From Pseudomonadales bacterium (GTDB lineage: Bacteria; Pseudomonadota; Gammaproteobacteria; Pseudomonadales; Pseudohongiellaceae), in contig JANQJM010000157.1 in NCBI GenBank assembly GCA_028281635.1, forward strand, positions 1 to 64,000: a DNA stretch of 64,000 nt, in the 5' to 3' direction. A model generated the notes under the pieces. That model searched no databases and was not told the origin of the DNA. It was given only the letters and a program-made list of their open reading frames with translations. Position 1 is the stretch's first letter; every line of letters starts with the position of its first letter. The position numbers and the translations under genes were made by a program. Below are positions 28,655 to 37,852 of this stretch, piece after piece.

Positions 28655-28737
28655 ATCATGATGCAAAATTTCTAACTCACTGATTTGTTGCAGAATTTTT
28701 TTTGCACAACAATTTCTTTCCAAAAAGTGCCAGGTGT

Positions 28738-28796
28738 AATTCGCATTTTGCAAATGACGATGTTGCAAAAAGCAATGGGTTCGCAATTTAGAAACT
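28738..28796. promoter_or_regulatory. Candidate activator-binding cluster between divergent alg44 and algI promoters
   Basis: ATTCGCATTTTGCAAATGACGATGTTGCAAAAAGCAATGGGTTCGCAATTT. Confidence 0.45.
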
Positions 28797-28863
28797 CGTT
28801 TTAATCCAGCGGCTTTCACTCAATCCCAATATTCACGCAGCCTGCAGCGATGTTTTGGCATTC

Positions 28864-28878
28864 TGGCACGAAGGTTGC
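28864..28878 (+). promoter_or_regulatory. Sigma-54 promoter candidate upstream of algI operon
   Basis: TGGCAC-GAAGG-TTGC exact; about 36-50 bp before the start. Confidence 0.8.
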
Positions 28879-28913
28879 GATATACCCTGCCAAGACGAAT
28901 CCCGAATGGGTAA

Positions 28914-30317
28914 ATGACGATGATTTTTTCGAGTAATGTTTTTTTGTTTGTGTTTTTACCAGGCTTCCTGGCTTGTTATTACCTGACACCGAATCAGTTT
29001 CGTAGCTGGCCAATCCTGATTGGCAGCTATTTGTTCTATGCATGGTGGCGCATCGACTTCCTCGCCCTGTTTGCGGCGGTAACAGCATTCAACTTTGTAA
29101 TAGGCCACAAAATTCATGCAAACCGGGCCGTCACTGTTACAGCTAAACGCTGGTTACAACTTGGACTTGTCGGCAATCTGGGCACACTCGCGTACTTCAA
29201 GTACGCCAATTTCGGTGCTGACACCGTTAATCTGGTTTTAACGGAATTAGGCACTGATCCCTGGTTGGTTACTCACGTGGTGCTGCCCATCGGAATCAGT
29301 TTCTACATTTTCCAGGCAATCAGTTACCTGGTGGATGTGTATCGCGGTGATACACCCCCTACCCAAAGCTTTATTCGATTCGCGGCCTTTATCGCTTTGT
29401 TTCCACAACTGATTGCCGGCCCAGTACTCCGTTACAAAGATGTCGCCGATCAATTCGAGTCGCGCACTCACAGCATGGAAAAGTTTTCACAGGGATGTGA
29501 GCGCTTCATGGTTGGCTTCATTAAGAAAGTCATCATTGCCGACACTATCGCGCCACTAGTGGATACCGGGTTTGCCATTCAGGAGCCTTCCCTCGCCGAT
29601 GCCTGGTTAGCGATGTTTGCCTACACAGCACAGCTTTACTTCGATTTCTCCGGCTATGCCGATATGGCTATCGGTCTGGGACTGATGCTGGGCTTTCGGT
29701 TCGTTGAGAATTTTAATCAGCCTTACATCAGTCAGTCTATTACAGAATTCTGGCGACGCTGGCATATCAGCTTAAGCAACTGGCTGCGCGATTATCTCTA
29801 TATTCCTTTGGGCGGTAACCGCGGCAGTGTGGCTAAAACCTATCGCAATCTGTTTCTTACCATGCTGTTGGGTGGCCTATGGCATGGTGCAAATTGGACA
29901 TTCGTTGTCTGGGGCGCCTACCACGGAACCGTGCTGGCCATTGAACGCCTGCTTGGCGTTAAAGCTGCCTTTGACAGCTTCAGTATCGCTCGATGGCTAT
30001 TCACCCTTTTGCTGGTGATGTTGGGGTGGGTAGTCTTTCGAGCCGATTCGATCGGTGCTGCCGCGAATATCTATCTCGGATTGGTCAATCTGCAGAACCT
30101 GGGCCTGAGTTCCTCGCTGCAAAGCCAGGTGAGTAGCCTGCAGCTTTCGACCTTAGTGATCGCCTGGGTAGTAATTGTTATTCGCGGCCTCAAAGATCGC
30201 GTTGATTTCGCTCGTTTGGTGCCAGGTATTGGTCACGCCGTAGTACCAGCTTTCGCTTTGGCAGTATTAAAGCTTTCTGCCCAAAGTCATTCTCCTTTTC
30301 TCTATTTTCAGTTTTAG
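28914..30317 (+). CDS. algI: MBOAT-family O-acyltransferase, AlgI-type
   Basis: MIFSSNVFLFVFLPGFLACYYL; FDFSGYADMAIGLGLMLGFRFVENFNQPY; EFWRRWHISLSNWLRDYLYIPLGGNR; GGLWHGANWTFVVWGAYHG. Confidence 0.95.
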   Translation: MTMIFSSNVFLFVFLPGFLACYYLTPNQFRSWPILIGSYLFYAWWRIDFLALFAAVTAFNFVIGHKIHANRAVTVTAKRWLQLGLVGNLGTLAYFKYANFGADTVNLVLTELGTDPWLVTHVVLPIGISFYIFQAISYLVDVYRGDTPPTQSFIRFAAFIALFPQLIAGPVLRYKDVADQFESRTHSMEKFSQGCERFMVGFIKKVIIADTIAPLVDTGFAIQEPSLADAWLAMFAYTAQLYFDFSGYADMAIGLGLMLGFRFVENFNQPYISQSITEFWRRWHISLSNWLRDYLYIPLGGNRGSVAKTYRNLFLTMLLGGLWHGANWTFVVWGAYHGTVLAIERLLGVKAAFDSFSIARWLFTLLLVMLGWVVFRADSIGAAANIYLGLVNLQNLGLSSSLQSQVSSLQLSTLVIAWVVIVIRGLKDRVDFARLVPGIGHAVVPAFALAVLKLSAQSHSPFLYFQF

Positions 30318-30326
30318 GTTATCGCC

Positions 30327-31400
30327 ATGATCAATCTACTTCGTAGTTTCGTTTTTCTCGCCTTGAGTGCAAGCCTGGGTGTCCATACGACGCTGAACAC
30401 TTCGTTGTCGGCGCTGGATATAACTACTCAGGAAACGGTTCAGGGCAAAGCGGCGCAGACACTTGAATCACGCTTCGAATCTGCCCTGCCAATTCGCGAG
30501 TTCGGCATTAACTTCTGGTCTGCGCTGCGTTATGTCTTGTTTAACAGTGGTGACAACGGTGTGATCGTTGGCGACAACGGGTGGTTGTTTACCTCAGAAG
30601 AATTCTATGCACCGGTAGATGCAGCCGACAATGTGGCGATCAATATCAAGACAATCGCTGCGGTCAATGATGCATTGGCTGCACGTAATATTGAATTACT
30701 CGTAGTACCAGTGCCTTCCAAGGCAAGAATACATGCAGACAAGGTTCAGAAAATTCCGGATGCCATCCATCGCAGCCTTTACAACTCACTGCTGCGTTTT
30801 CTGGAAGGTCAACGGATTGCCCACGTAGATACGCTGGCAACTTTCAGTCGTGGCGACGGCGACTATTTCTTTAAAACCGATACTCATTGGCTACCCGAGG
30901 CTGCTGCGCTGACGGCATCCGGTCTTGCACATCTGAAGACTGCAGAGTCTGGTGGTGACTTCACCGTCACCAACGTAAGTCATACCGAGCACCGTGGCGA
31001 TCTGTTGAACTTTATTTCTCTGGATCCCTGGTTTAGCGATATATCGCCGACGCCAGAGTCATTGATTACCTATGAGGTGGTCACAACCGATTCGGAAATA
31101 GATCTGTTTGCAGAACTCCCCGCACCTGAGGTTGCGTTAGTAGGAACCAGTTACTCAGCCAATTCCAAATGGAATTTTGAAGGTGCTCTGAAATTGGCCC
31201 TTGATGAGGATGTTGTGAATTTTGCCACGGAAGGTGAAGGCCCCATCGTGCCCATGCTCGATTTTGTCGACAACTATCTGCCGGAATTGCCGGAGCTGCG
31301 ATTAGTGGTATGGGAAATTCCCGAACGTTATTTGGCACAAGCCTATCCCAGCAGGCTCCCACAACCTTTACCGGGCCTGGCATTGAATACCAGTTTGTAA
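30327..31400 (+). CDS. algJ: AlgJ-type SGNH-like polysaccharide O-acetylation protein
   Basis: IVGDNGWLFTSEE; KTDTHWLPEAA; ALVGTSYSANSKWNFEGALK. Confidence 0.88.
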   Translation: MINLLRSFVFLALSASLGVHTTLNTSLSALDITTQETVQGKAAQTLESRFESALPIREFGINFWSALRYVLFNSGDNGVIVGDNGWLFTSEEFYAPVDAADNVAINIKTIAAVNDALAARNIELLVVPVPSKARIHADKVQKIPDAIHRSLYNSLLRFLEGQRIAHVDTLATFSRGDGDYFFKTDTHWLPEAAALTASGLAHLKTAESGGDFTVTNVSHTEHRGDLLNFISLDPWFSDISPTPESLITYEVVTTDSEIDLFAELPAPEVALVGTSYSANSKWNFEGALKLALDEDVVNFATEGEGPIVPMLDFVDNYLPELPELRLVVWEIPERYLAQAYPSRLPQPLPGLALNTSL

Positions 31401-31416
31401 TTTGAGGAAGAGTGAT

Positions 31417-32031
31417 ATGAAAAAGACCTTAACCAATGTAATCGCCCTGTTCGCAATGGGTCCAGTCATGGCAACCGAACTTGCTGACGGCGACGACCTG
31501 TATGAGAAAGCAGGACCAGACTCCGCGTTTGTGCGCCTGATCAACCTCAGTGGTCAAACCATGAATGCCACCGTTTCCGGCAAGGCTCTGGATGCCAGCG
31601 GCCACTGTGCCATGTCTCAGACCGTGATCGTTGAATCAGGACTGCATGCAGTAGAAGGCACGGGTTGGAACTGGCAACAGCAAATGGAAGCCGGCCAAGT
31701 CTATACCATCGCTGTCAACGGTGATGTGGTAACGCCTTTTTCCCAGGCTGCGGACCGTAATCCCATGCGAGCCAAGTTCGAAGTATTCAATCTCACTGGT
31801 AAGCCTGGCATCAGCGTACGGACTGCCGAGAAAAAGCAAGCCGTGTTCTCTGATATCGCGCCTGCGAACAGAGAAGAGCGCCAGCTGAATCCTTTACGAG
31901 TGACCCTGGAGATAGCTACAGAAGATTCGGTTACTCCGATTGAGCCTATAGCGTTCAGTCGTGGCCGCACAACTAGCATGATGATCTGTGACGACGCAGG
32001 TCAACTCGCAGTCAATGTGGTTACGGAGTGA
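31417..32031 (+). CDS. algF: AlgF-like periplasmic O-acetylation protein
   Basis: Position between algJ and algX-like; signal peptide; LYEKAGPDSAFVRLINLSGQ. Confidence 0.75.
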   Translation: MKKTLTNVIALFAMGPVMATELADGDDLYEKAGPDSAFVRLINLSGQTMNATVSGKALDASGHCAMSQTVIVESGLHAVEGTGWNWQQQMEAGQVYTIAVNGDVVTPFSQAADRNPMRAKFEVFNLTGKPGISVRTAEKKQAVFSDIAPANREERQLNPLRVTLEIATEDSVTPIEPIAFSRGRTTSMMICDDAGQLAVNVVTE

Positions 32032-32039
32032 GGTGCAGT

Positions 32040-33005
32040 ATGCGTTTGAATAACTCTTTAGTCTGCGGTCTATTCGTGCTCAGCCTGTCCGCTGCCTCGA
32101 AAAGCGCTGCAGATAATTCCATCTGCGATGCCGTAATCCCGAACGAAGGCTATCTGAAAAGCTTTCAGGGTTTACAGCGTGGTAACGACCAATGGCTATT
32201 TCGCAATCACGACTTGATTGATAGCTTCGGTCCTAATCGTGCCGGCTACAATGGTCTACGCGCGATTCAGCAAAATCTTGCTGAGCGTGGCACAACACTG
32301 ATGATCGTTCCCTTACCTACACGCGGAATCGTGCATCCCGAGTATGTGCTGGATGAATCGTTCAGTCATAAGCAAGCGGCAAAGAACTACTACCTTTACC
32401 TCAATCGACTGCGCAGGGTTGGTTTGGTCGTGCCACCACTGGACAAGTTAACCACTGGTGGCCAGGAGATTCCGTTGTTCTTTGCCAGAGACCATCACTG
32501 GACTCCAGCGGGAGCGGCAGCGACCGCACGACTGGTGCAGGAAGAGGTAGCGAAAGCACAACTGCTGCAGGATATACCTGCCCTCAACTTCTCTACTATC
32601 GAGGTCGAACAAGACAGCACTACCGGAAGTTACAGCAGGGCTGCGACAGAAGTGTGTGGCACTGAGTACCAGGAAGAATCGTTCCCGGTTTATTACACCG
32701 AAGCGGAGCTGGATCTTTTCGCGGAAGTTGCGGAACCGGAAGTGGTATTGGTCGGCACCAGCAATAGCAACGGCGTCAAACACTTCAACTTCGACGGTTT
32801 TCTGCGCAAGGAATTAGGTGTCGATGTATTGAACGTTGCAACCAGTGGAGGTGGTTTCGACGAATCACTGATTACTTATTTGGGCAGCGAGAGCTTCAAG
32901 CAGAACCCTCCCAAACTCATTATTTGGGAAGTACCTGGCTACTACAGTCTCAGTCAACCAGCGTTCTACGAAACTGTGCTGGGCCAACTGGAGAAGAACT
33001 CATGA
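32040..33005 (+). CDS. AlgX/AlgJ-like SGNH-type protein without an obvious C-terminal carbohydrate-binding extension
   Basis: GLQRGNDQWLFRNHDL; FARDHHWTPAGAAATARL; VLVGTSNSNGVKHFNFDGFLRKELGVDVLN. Confidence 0.82.
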   Translation: MRLNNSLVCGLFVLSLSAASKSAADNSICDAVIPNEGYLKSFQGLQRGNDQWLFRNHDLIDSFGPNRAGYNGLRAIQQNLAERGTTLMIVPLPTRGIVHPEYVLDESFSHKQAAKNYYLYLNRLRRVGLVVPPLDKLTTGGQEIPLFFARDHHWTPAGAAATARLVQEEVAKAQLLQDIPALNFSTIEVEQDSTTGSYSRAATEVCGTEYQEESFPVYYTEAELDLFAEVAEPEVVLVGTSNSNGVKHFNFDGFLRKELGVDVLNVATSGGGFDESLITYLGSESFKQNPPKLIIWEVPGYYSLSQPAFYETVLGQLEKNS

Positions 33006-34120
33006 TTAAACGAATTCTTCCCCTGACGATTAGCCTGTTCATGGCGAGTTCGGCAGATTCTGCTGATCTGGAGATTATGCATGAATATCAGTCCAATCCT
33101 TTTCACTTGTCCGATGACTACACAGGATCGCGCCTGGTCAATGCACGAGTTTTTCACCAGGAAAATTTCGAGCTACCCAAGCGGCGTGAAATACAGGTCA
33201 GCGGCGAGATCGATCACGAGCGATTTCTGGACGTCAGTGATGCTGACAACACCATGGCGCGTATTCGTGGCAGGCTGATCAACCGGCTAAAACTGGGCAA
33301 GCGCTCCGCCAGCATTCTGTTCACTACCGATCTAGGTACCAAACGATTTTCCTATATCGATCAGCGAACCGGCGAGCCCTTACTGACCTCGCGCGGCGGT
33401 GATATTCGAGAGCGCTTTGCCTATAACTTCTTCAAGCCCAGCGCAGAATTTACCTACCGTTGGAGCTCCAGACTCTCAACCGGTGTCTTCATGGCTGCAG
33501 AATCACGAGATTATGTTAACGACTATGACGAACTCGGCCTGGAGGCCCTGGACTACACAGAACTGACTTTGCAACCGACACTTCGCTTTAAGACTGATAA
33601 TAGCTACTCACGGGCCTTCGTCTATGTGCGCGAGAGAAACTACCGGGAGCGAATGGTGGACAACCTGCAAGGACGCAATATTCCGGGCACGCAATTAAGC
33701 TTAACCTTGCGTGGCTACGGCGTCTCCCATCGTCGCGAACTAAACGAAAACTGGACTGTGGAGGCTTATCTTTCTGGATACTCTGTTACAGACAACGGTG
33801 TTGGTTATACCAATATGAACGCAACCAACCTGAATGTAAGCAGCCAACACAGACTAAGCAATTCCCGGAATCTGGATTTCTCGGGTCGTTGCAGCCGACG
33901 TAATAATGAGAATGTCAGGTTTGTAGATTTTGAAGAAACAGAATTTGGCCGACTCCGAACCGGATGCCAGCTGAATGCTGGCTACGAACAACCAATAGTT
34001 CAGGAGAACAAAAGACTGCGCTGGCGCGTTGAAGTCAGTCGCGGCTGGGAAAACAATTCGGAATCTCTCCGCAGTTTTGAGGAATGGGGAATAAGTGCAG
34101 GAATCAACTACCGATGGTAA
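33002..34120 (+). CDS. Outer-membrane beta-barrel candidate (possible polysaccharide porin)
   Basis: Signal peptide MIKRILPLTISLFMASSADSA; alternating strands; C-terminal aromatic GINYRW; ATGA coupling to the algX-like gene. Confidence 0.65.
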   Translation: MIKRILPLTISLFMASSADSADLEIMHEYQSNPFHLSDDYTGSRLVNARVFHQENFELPKRREIQVSGEIDHERFLDVSDADNTMARIRGRLINRLKLGKRSASILFTTDLGTKRFSYIDQRTGEPLLTSRGGDIRERFAYNFFKPSAEFTYRWSSRLSTGVFMAAESRDYVNDYDELGLEALDYTELTLQPTLRFKTDNSYSRAFVYVRERNYRERMVDNLQGRNIPGTQLSLTLRGYGVSHRRELNENWTVEAYLSGYSVTDNGVGYTNMNATNLNVSSQHRLSNSRNLDFSGRCSRRNNENVRFVDFEETEFGRLRTGCQLNAGYEQPIVQENKRLRWRVEVSRGWENNSESLRSFEEWGISAGINYRW

Positions 34121-34154
34121 AGAACCTCATTCTCTCTAATCCTCCCCTACTATA

Positions 34155-34191
34155 AAACTGGCTTGTTTGAATATTTAAACCAAGCCAGTTT
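34155..34191 (+). terminator. Rho-independent terminator after the algI-to-barrel operon
   Basis: AAACTGGCTTG / CAAGCCAGTTT stem followed by CCATTTTTG. Confidence 0.7.
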
Positions 34192-34227
34192 CCATTTTTG
34201 GAACCTAACAATTTATATATGTTTATC

Positions 34228-34284
34228 TTTGCAAAATGCTAATGAGATTTGCAGATTGCAAAAAATATTTGCATTTTGCAAATA
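34228..34284. promoter_or_regulatory. Candidate activator-binding cluster upstream of RTX gene
   Basis: CTTTGCAAAATGCTAATGAGATTTGCAGATTGCAAAAAATATTTGCATTTTGCAAAT. Confidence 0.45.
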
Positions 34285-34370
34285 CAGGTCCTCATAAACT
34301 TTCTAACAAATCGGCTCTAAACCCCTATTTTTACAATGTTTGGTTAGTCCATCCATTAAAAAGCGCCAGT

Positions 34371-34385
34371 TGGCACTATTCGTGC
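34371..34385 (+). promoter_or_regulatory. Sigma-54 promoter candidate upstream of RTX gene
   Basis: TGGCAC-TATTC-GTGC. Confidence 0.7.
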
Positions 34386-34517
34386 AACTAACAAAGCCAA
34401 ACTAACCAGCAGCCTAAGTGAGTCTACTGATCTTGGTATCAAGATCAGTGCTCACAATTTTTACTGGATAAGTCGGAGCTTATCTGAAATTAGTTTAGAA
34501 AATTTTTGGGAATAAAT

Positions 34518-37500
34518 ATGACCGCGCAAATTAAACCTGTAATCGGAACACAAGACGACGATGTGCTGAATGGCGGCAACGGACACGAGGTATTTTCCGG
34601 GCTTGACGGCGACGACATCATTCGGGCCGGCAATGGCCACGACCTGGCCTACGGTGGGGCTGGTAACGACAGCATTTATGGCCAGTCTGGCAATGACGTA
34701 CTTTATGGCAGCCTCGGGCCTACATTTGTAGAGATGTCATCCTTTGTGATGGCTGAAGACTACAATGTAAAAGTAATCTTCGAAAATGAGAGTGCTGGCT
34801 ACCGCAATTCACTAGGTAGTTATGTTCTTGATGAAAACGGCAATATCGCCAATGTTCAATTCCATTTCCCTAATGCCAGCCTGCAGGGATCCGGCGGAAA
34901 CTTACAGTCCGGCGATGCTTCCGAGATGTTCGTTGAAGGAGGAACACAGATAGGGTTCTTCGTTCTAGCGAATGGTTACTCATACAATGGTGGCTACAAT
35001 AATCTTGACCTTGCAAGTGGCAATCTTGAATTCCGCAATAGTGATGGCACCGCGGCAACTCTGCAGTCCCATAACCCCCAACTGTGGTTCGTTTCCGACA
35101 CGGGTGAAGAAATCAAACTCAAGTACCACTCTTACCACAGTGCCGCGGGTGTGGATGGTGATGACTATAGCCTGAATCCGGACGGAATCGCCCATACCGT
35201 GGCGCTTTTAAACACCAACGAAGGCGAGATCACTCTGGGGTTTGAAGACCTCTACAACGGTGGTGACCGTGACTTCGATGATTCTGTATTCACAGTTGAT
35301 ATTGGAAAGAGTAACGCCATAGTTCTCGATCCAAGTGTGGAAGGTGCAGATAACGCTGACGGTTTTCAGTCAATTCATAAGTATGTCTATGTCTATAACG
35401 AAGACGGAGATCTTCTGAAGTATGACTCTGAAGGAAATTTCCTGGGCCTTAGTGAGCAGAACGACCAAATATTTGGTGGCCGGGGCAACGATACTATCTT
35501 TGGCCTTGCCGGACATGACACCCTGAAAGGTGAAGATGGAAACGACACAATCTATGGTGGTTCGGGTAACGACATCATCGATGGCGGAGCAGGTTCAGAT
35601 ACGATATCTGGCGGTAAAGGCGATGACATTATCGTCGGTGACAGTGGTCACGACATACTTGATGGTGACACAGGCGATGACGACATTACCGGCGGCGTGG
35701 GTAACGATGAGATCAGCGGCGGTGGCGGTGATGATGACCTTGATGGATCAAGCGGAAACGACATCATCGTTGGTGGTGCTGGCAACGACCTGATTCTAGG
35801 TGGCTCGGGAGATGATGTGCTCAATGGCGGCGCATTACGTCAGTCAGGTGAGGTGTTGGTCTCTGACTTTTCCTATCTCTATCAAGACGATGGCAATCTG
35901 GCGAAATTCGATGCCGAAGGAAACTTAATTGGAATCTCAAACCAGAATGATGTCATTGACGGTGGTTCCGGCAACGACACGATTGATGGCGCGGCAGGTC
36001 ACGACCAACTCATCGGTGGTTCTGGCGACGACATAATTTCCGGCGGTTCAGGTAATGACGATGTCAGTGGTGGCTACAACGATGATGAGATCGATGGTGG
36101 AAAAGGCGATGACATTCTTCGCGGCGACCAAGGTAACGATGGAATAACCGGCGGTTCCGGAGAAGATACGATCGACGGCGGTGCTGGCGATGATGAGATC
36201 AATGGTGGCGGAGATAGCGACAACATTGATGGTGGTGACGGTGGAGACATTATCGAAGGTGGTGCTGGTAATGACATGATCCAGGGCGGCGACGGCGATG
36301 ATGTGATCTCAGGAGGTGGCCGGGGAACACCTAATCAAGCCCTGGCTGAAACTGAAGAAACCGAAACTACAGATGCGGATGACGAACAGGAATCGGAGGA
36401 AGAGGAAGATGATTCTGAGACCGGTTCATGGCTAAGCCGGCTTCTGAACGCATTGTCCGATGATGACGAAGATGATGACGACGATGACGATGATGATGAT
36501 GATGACGATGATGATGATGATGATGACGACGACGACGACGACGACGACGATGATGATGATGACAATAGTCAGACATCTGGTGCAGAAACTAGTGACAGTT
36601 CTGCATCCGAGTCTCCCGCATCTTCCGGCACACAAGCAGAGTACACCTACGTCTATGAAGAAGACGGCAAGTTAGCTAAGTACGATGCTGATGGAAATTT
36701 TGTCGGCTACAGCGAACAAGATGACGTGATTGATGGTGGTGCTGGTAACGACACTATCGAAGGGCGCGCAGGTAATGATGAGCTAATAGGTGGTACCGGC
36801 AACGATATAATCGACGGTGGTACAGGTAATGACAAAATCAGTGGCGGCGACGACAACGACTCCATCATCGGCGGTAAAGGTGATGATAAGCTGAGCGGCG
36901 ATGATGGAGACGATACTCTCGATGGTGGCACTGGCGATGATGAAATCCAGGGTGGCACTGGTGACGACATCATTTCTGGTGGTAAAGGTGATGATGTCCT
37001 GTCAGGTGGTTCCGGCGATGACGAATTGGACGGCGGCACTGGCGACGATGACATCACTGGCGACCAGGGAAATGACGACCTGTCCGGCGGCAACGATCAG
37101 GATATCCTCGATGGCGGAGATGGCAATGACACGATATCTGGTGGTGTTGGCAATGACACGCTGATCGGTGGTGACGGTAATGACACCCTGCTAGGTGGGT
37201 CTGGCGACGACACTCTACAACCAGGTTCAGGTTCTGACGTTGTCAATGGAGGCTCTGGCAACGATACAGTTGACTATTCAGACACAGCCGACGCAGTAAA
37301 CATCGATCTACAGGATAAGCGCACTACCGGCGGTGACTCCGACACTCTGACCTCAGTGGAAAATGTTATTGGCTCAGAAAACGATGACGTTATTCGCGGC
37401 AATAAAGAAGACAACGTGATCGATGGTGGCAATGGCGACGATACCATTCGCGGCATGACAGGTAGCGATACCTTAACGGGTGGTGAGGGTAGCGACACTT

Positions 37501-37766
37501 TCGTATGGCGCCAGTCGGACATTGACAATAATGCGGATACGATTACTGACTTTGTTACTGACGAGGATGTGCTGTCTTTCGATCTGATAGACGACTTAGC
37601 GGATCTTGAAATCGATCAATGGCTGAACATCGATGAGCCAGGGGACAATGCCACCTTGTTAGTCGATCTGGATGGTGACAGTGATTTTTCCAATGCCTCA
37701 GTTCTGGTTGAGTTGATTGGTGTTACCGACAGCTCATTCGACAACTGGATTATTGTAGTCTCATAG
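34518..37766 (+). CDS. Large RTX calcium-binding protein with DUF4114-like domain and poly-Asp tract; putative type I secretion substrate
   Basis: Many GGxGxDxIxGGxGxD nonapeptides; LGFEDLYNGGDRDFDDSVFTVD; C-terminal DTFVWRQSDIDNNADTITDF...WLNIDEPGDNATLLVDLDGD. Confidence 0.9.
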   Translation: MTAQIKPVIGTQDDDVLNGGNGHEVFSGLDGDDIIRAGNGHDLAYGGAGNDSIYGQSGNDVLYGSLGPTFVEMSSFVMAEDYNVKVIFENESAGYRNSLGSYVLDENGNIANVQFHFPNASLQGSGGNLQSGDASEMFVEGGTQIGFFVLANGYSYNGGYNNLDLASGNLEFRNSDGTAATLQSHNPQLWFVSDTGEEIKLKYHSYHSAAGVDGDDYSLNPDGIAHTVALLNTNEGEITLGFEDLYNGGDRDFDDSVFTVDIGKSNAIVLDPSVEGADNADGFQSIHKYVYVYNEDGDLLKYDSEGNFLGLSEQNDQIFGGRGNDTIFGLAGHDTLKGEDGNDTIYGGSGNDIIDGGAGSDTISGGKGDDIIVGDSGHDILDGDTGDDDITGGVGNDEISGGGGDDDLDGSSGNDIIVGGAGNDLILGGSGDDVLNGGALRQSGEVLVSDFSYLYQDDGNLAKFDAEGNLIGISNQNDVIDGGSGNDTIDGAAGHDQLIGGSGDDIISGGSGNDDVSGGYNDDEIDGGKGDDILRGDQGNDGITGGSGEDTIDGGAGDDEINGGGDSDNIDGGDGGDIIEGGAGNDMIQGGDGDDVISGGGRGTPNQALAETEETETTDADDEQESEEEEDDSETGSWLSRLLNALSDDDEDDDDDDDDDDDDDDDDDDDDDDDDDDDDDDDNSQTSGAETSDSSASESPASSGTQAEYTYVYEEDGKLAKYDADGNFVGYSEQDDVIDGGAGNDTIEGRAGNDELIGGTGNDIIDGGTGNDKISGGDDNDSIIGGKGDDKLSGDDGDDTLDGGTGDDEIQGGTGDDIISGGKGDDVLSGGSGDDELDGGTGDDDITGDQGNDDLSGGNDQDILDGGDGNDTISGGVGNDTLIGGDGNDTLLGGSGDDTLQPGSGSDVVNGGSGNDTVDYSDTADAVNIDLQDKRTTGGDSDTLTSVENVIGSENDDVIRGNKEDNVIDGGNGDDTIRGMTGSDTLTGGEGSDTFVWRQSDIDNNADTITDFVTDEDVLSFDLIDDLADLEIDQWLNIDEPGDNATLLVDLDGDSDFSNASVLVELIGVTDSSFDNWIIVVS
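36459..36563 (+). repeat. GAY trinucleotide tract encoding DDDE plus 31 consecutive Asp
   Basis: Uninterrupted GAT/GAC codons from 36471 to 36563. Confidence 0.97.
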
Positions 37767-37800
37767 ATTCGTCTGTCCTCTGAAGAGGACTATTGCCCAA

Positions 37801-37840
37801 AGCCTGATGACTTTACAGTTGTCAGGCTGTTTTCTTTTTT
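37801..37840 (+). terminator. Rho-independent terminator after RTX gene
   Basis: AGCCTGA / TCAGGCT stem followed by GTTTTCTTTTTT. Confidence 0.75.
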
Positions 37841-37852
37841 GATGTGAATATT

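Noticed and set aside
36335-36635. Antisense ORFs encoding poly-Ser/poly-His/poly-Ile
   Set aside because: Artefacts of the GAY tract read in other frames
35460-37260. Regular repeats suggestive of CRISPR
   Set aside because: Period and translation fit RTX nonapeptides; no conserved repeat-unique spacer pattern or cas genes
34870-37528. Multiple overlapping ORFs in the RTX gene
   Set aside because: Out-of-frame readings of repetitive RTX DNA
34518-37766. Secreted RTX mannuronan C5-epimerase (Azotobacter AlgE type)
   Set aside because: RTX repeats present but no A-module-like beta-helix segment or catalytic motif seen
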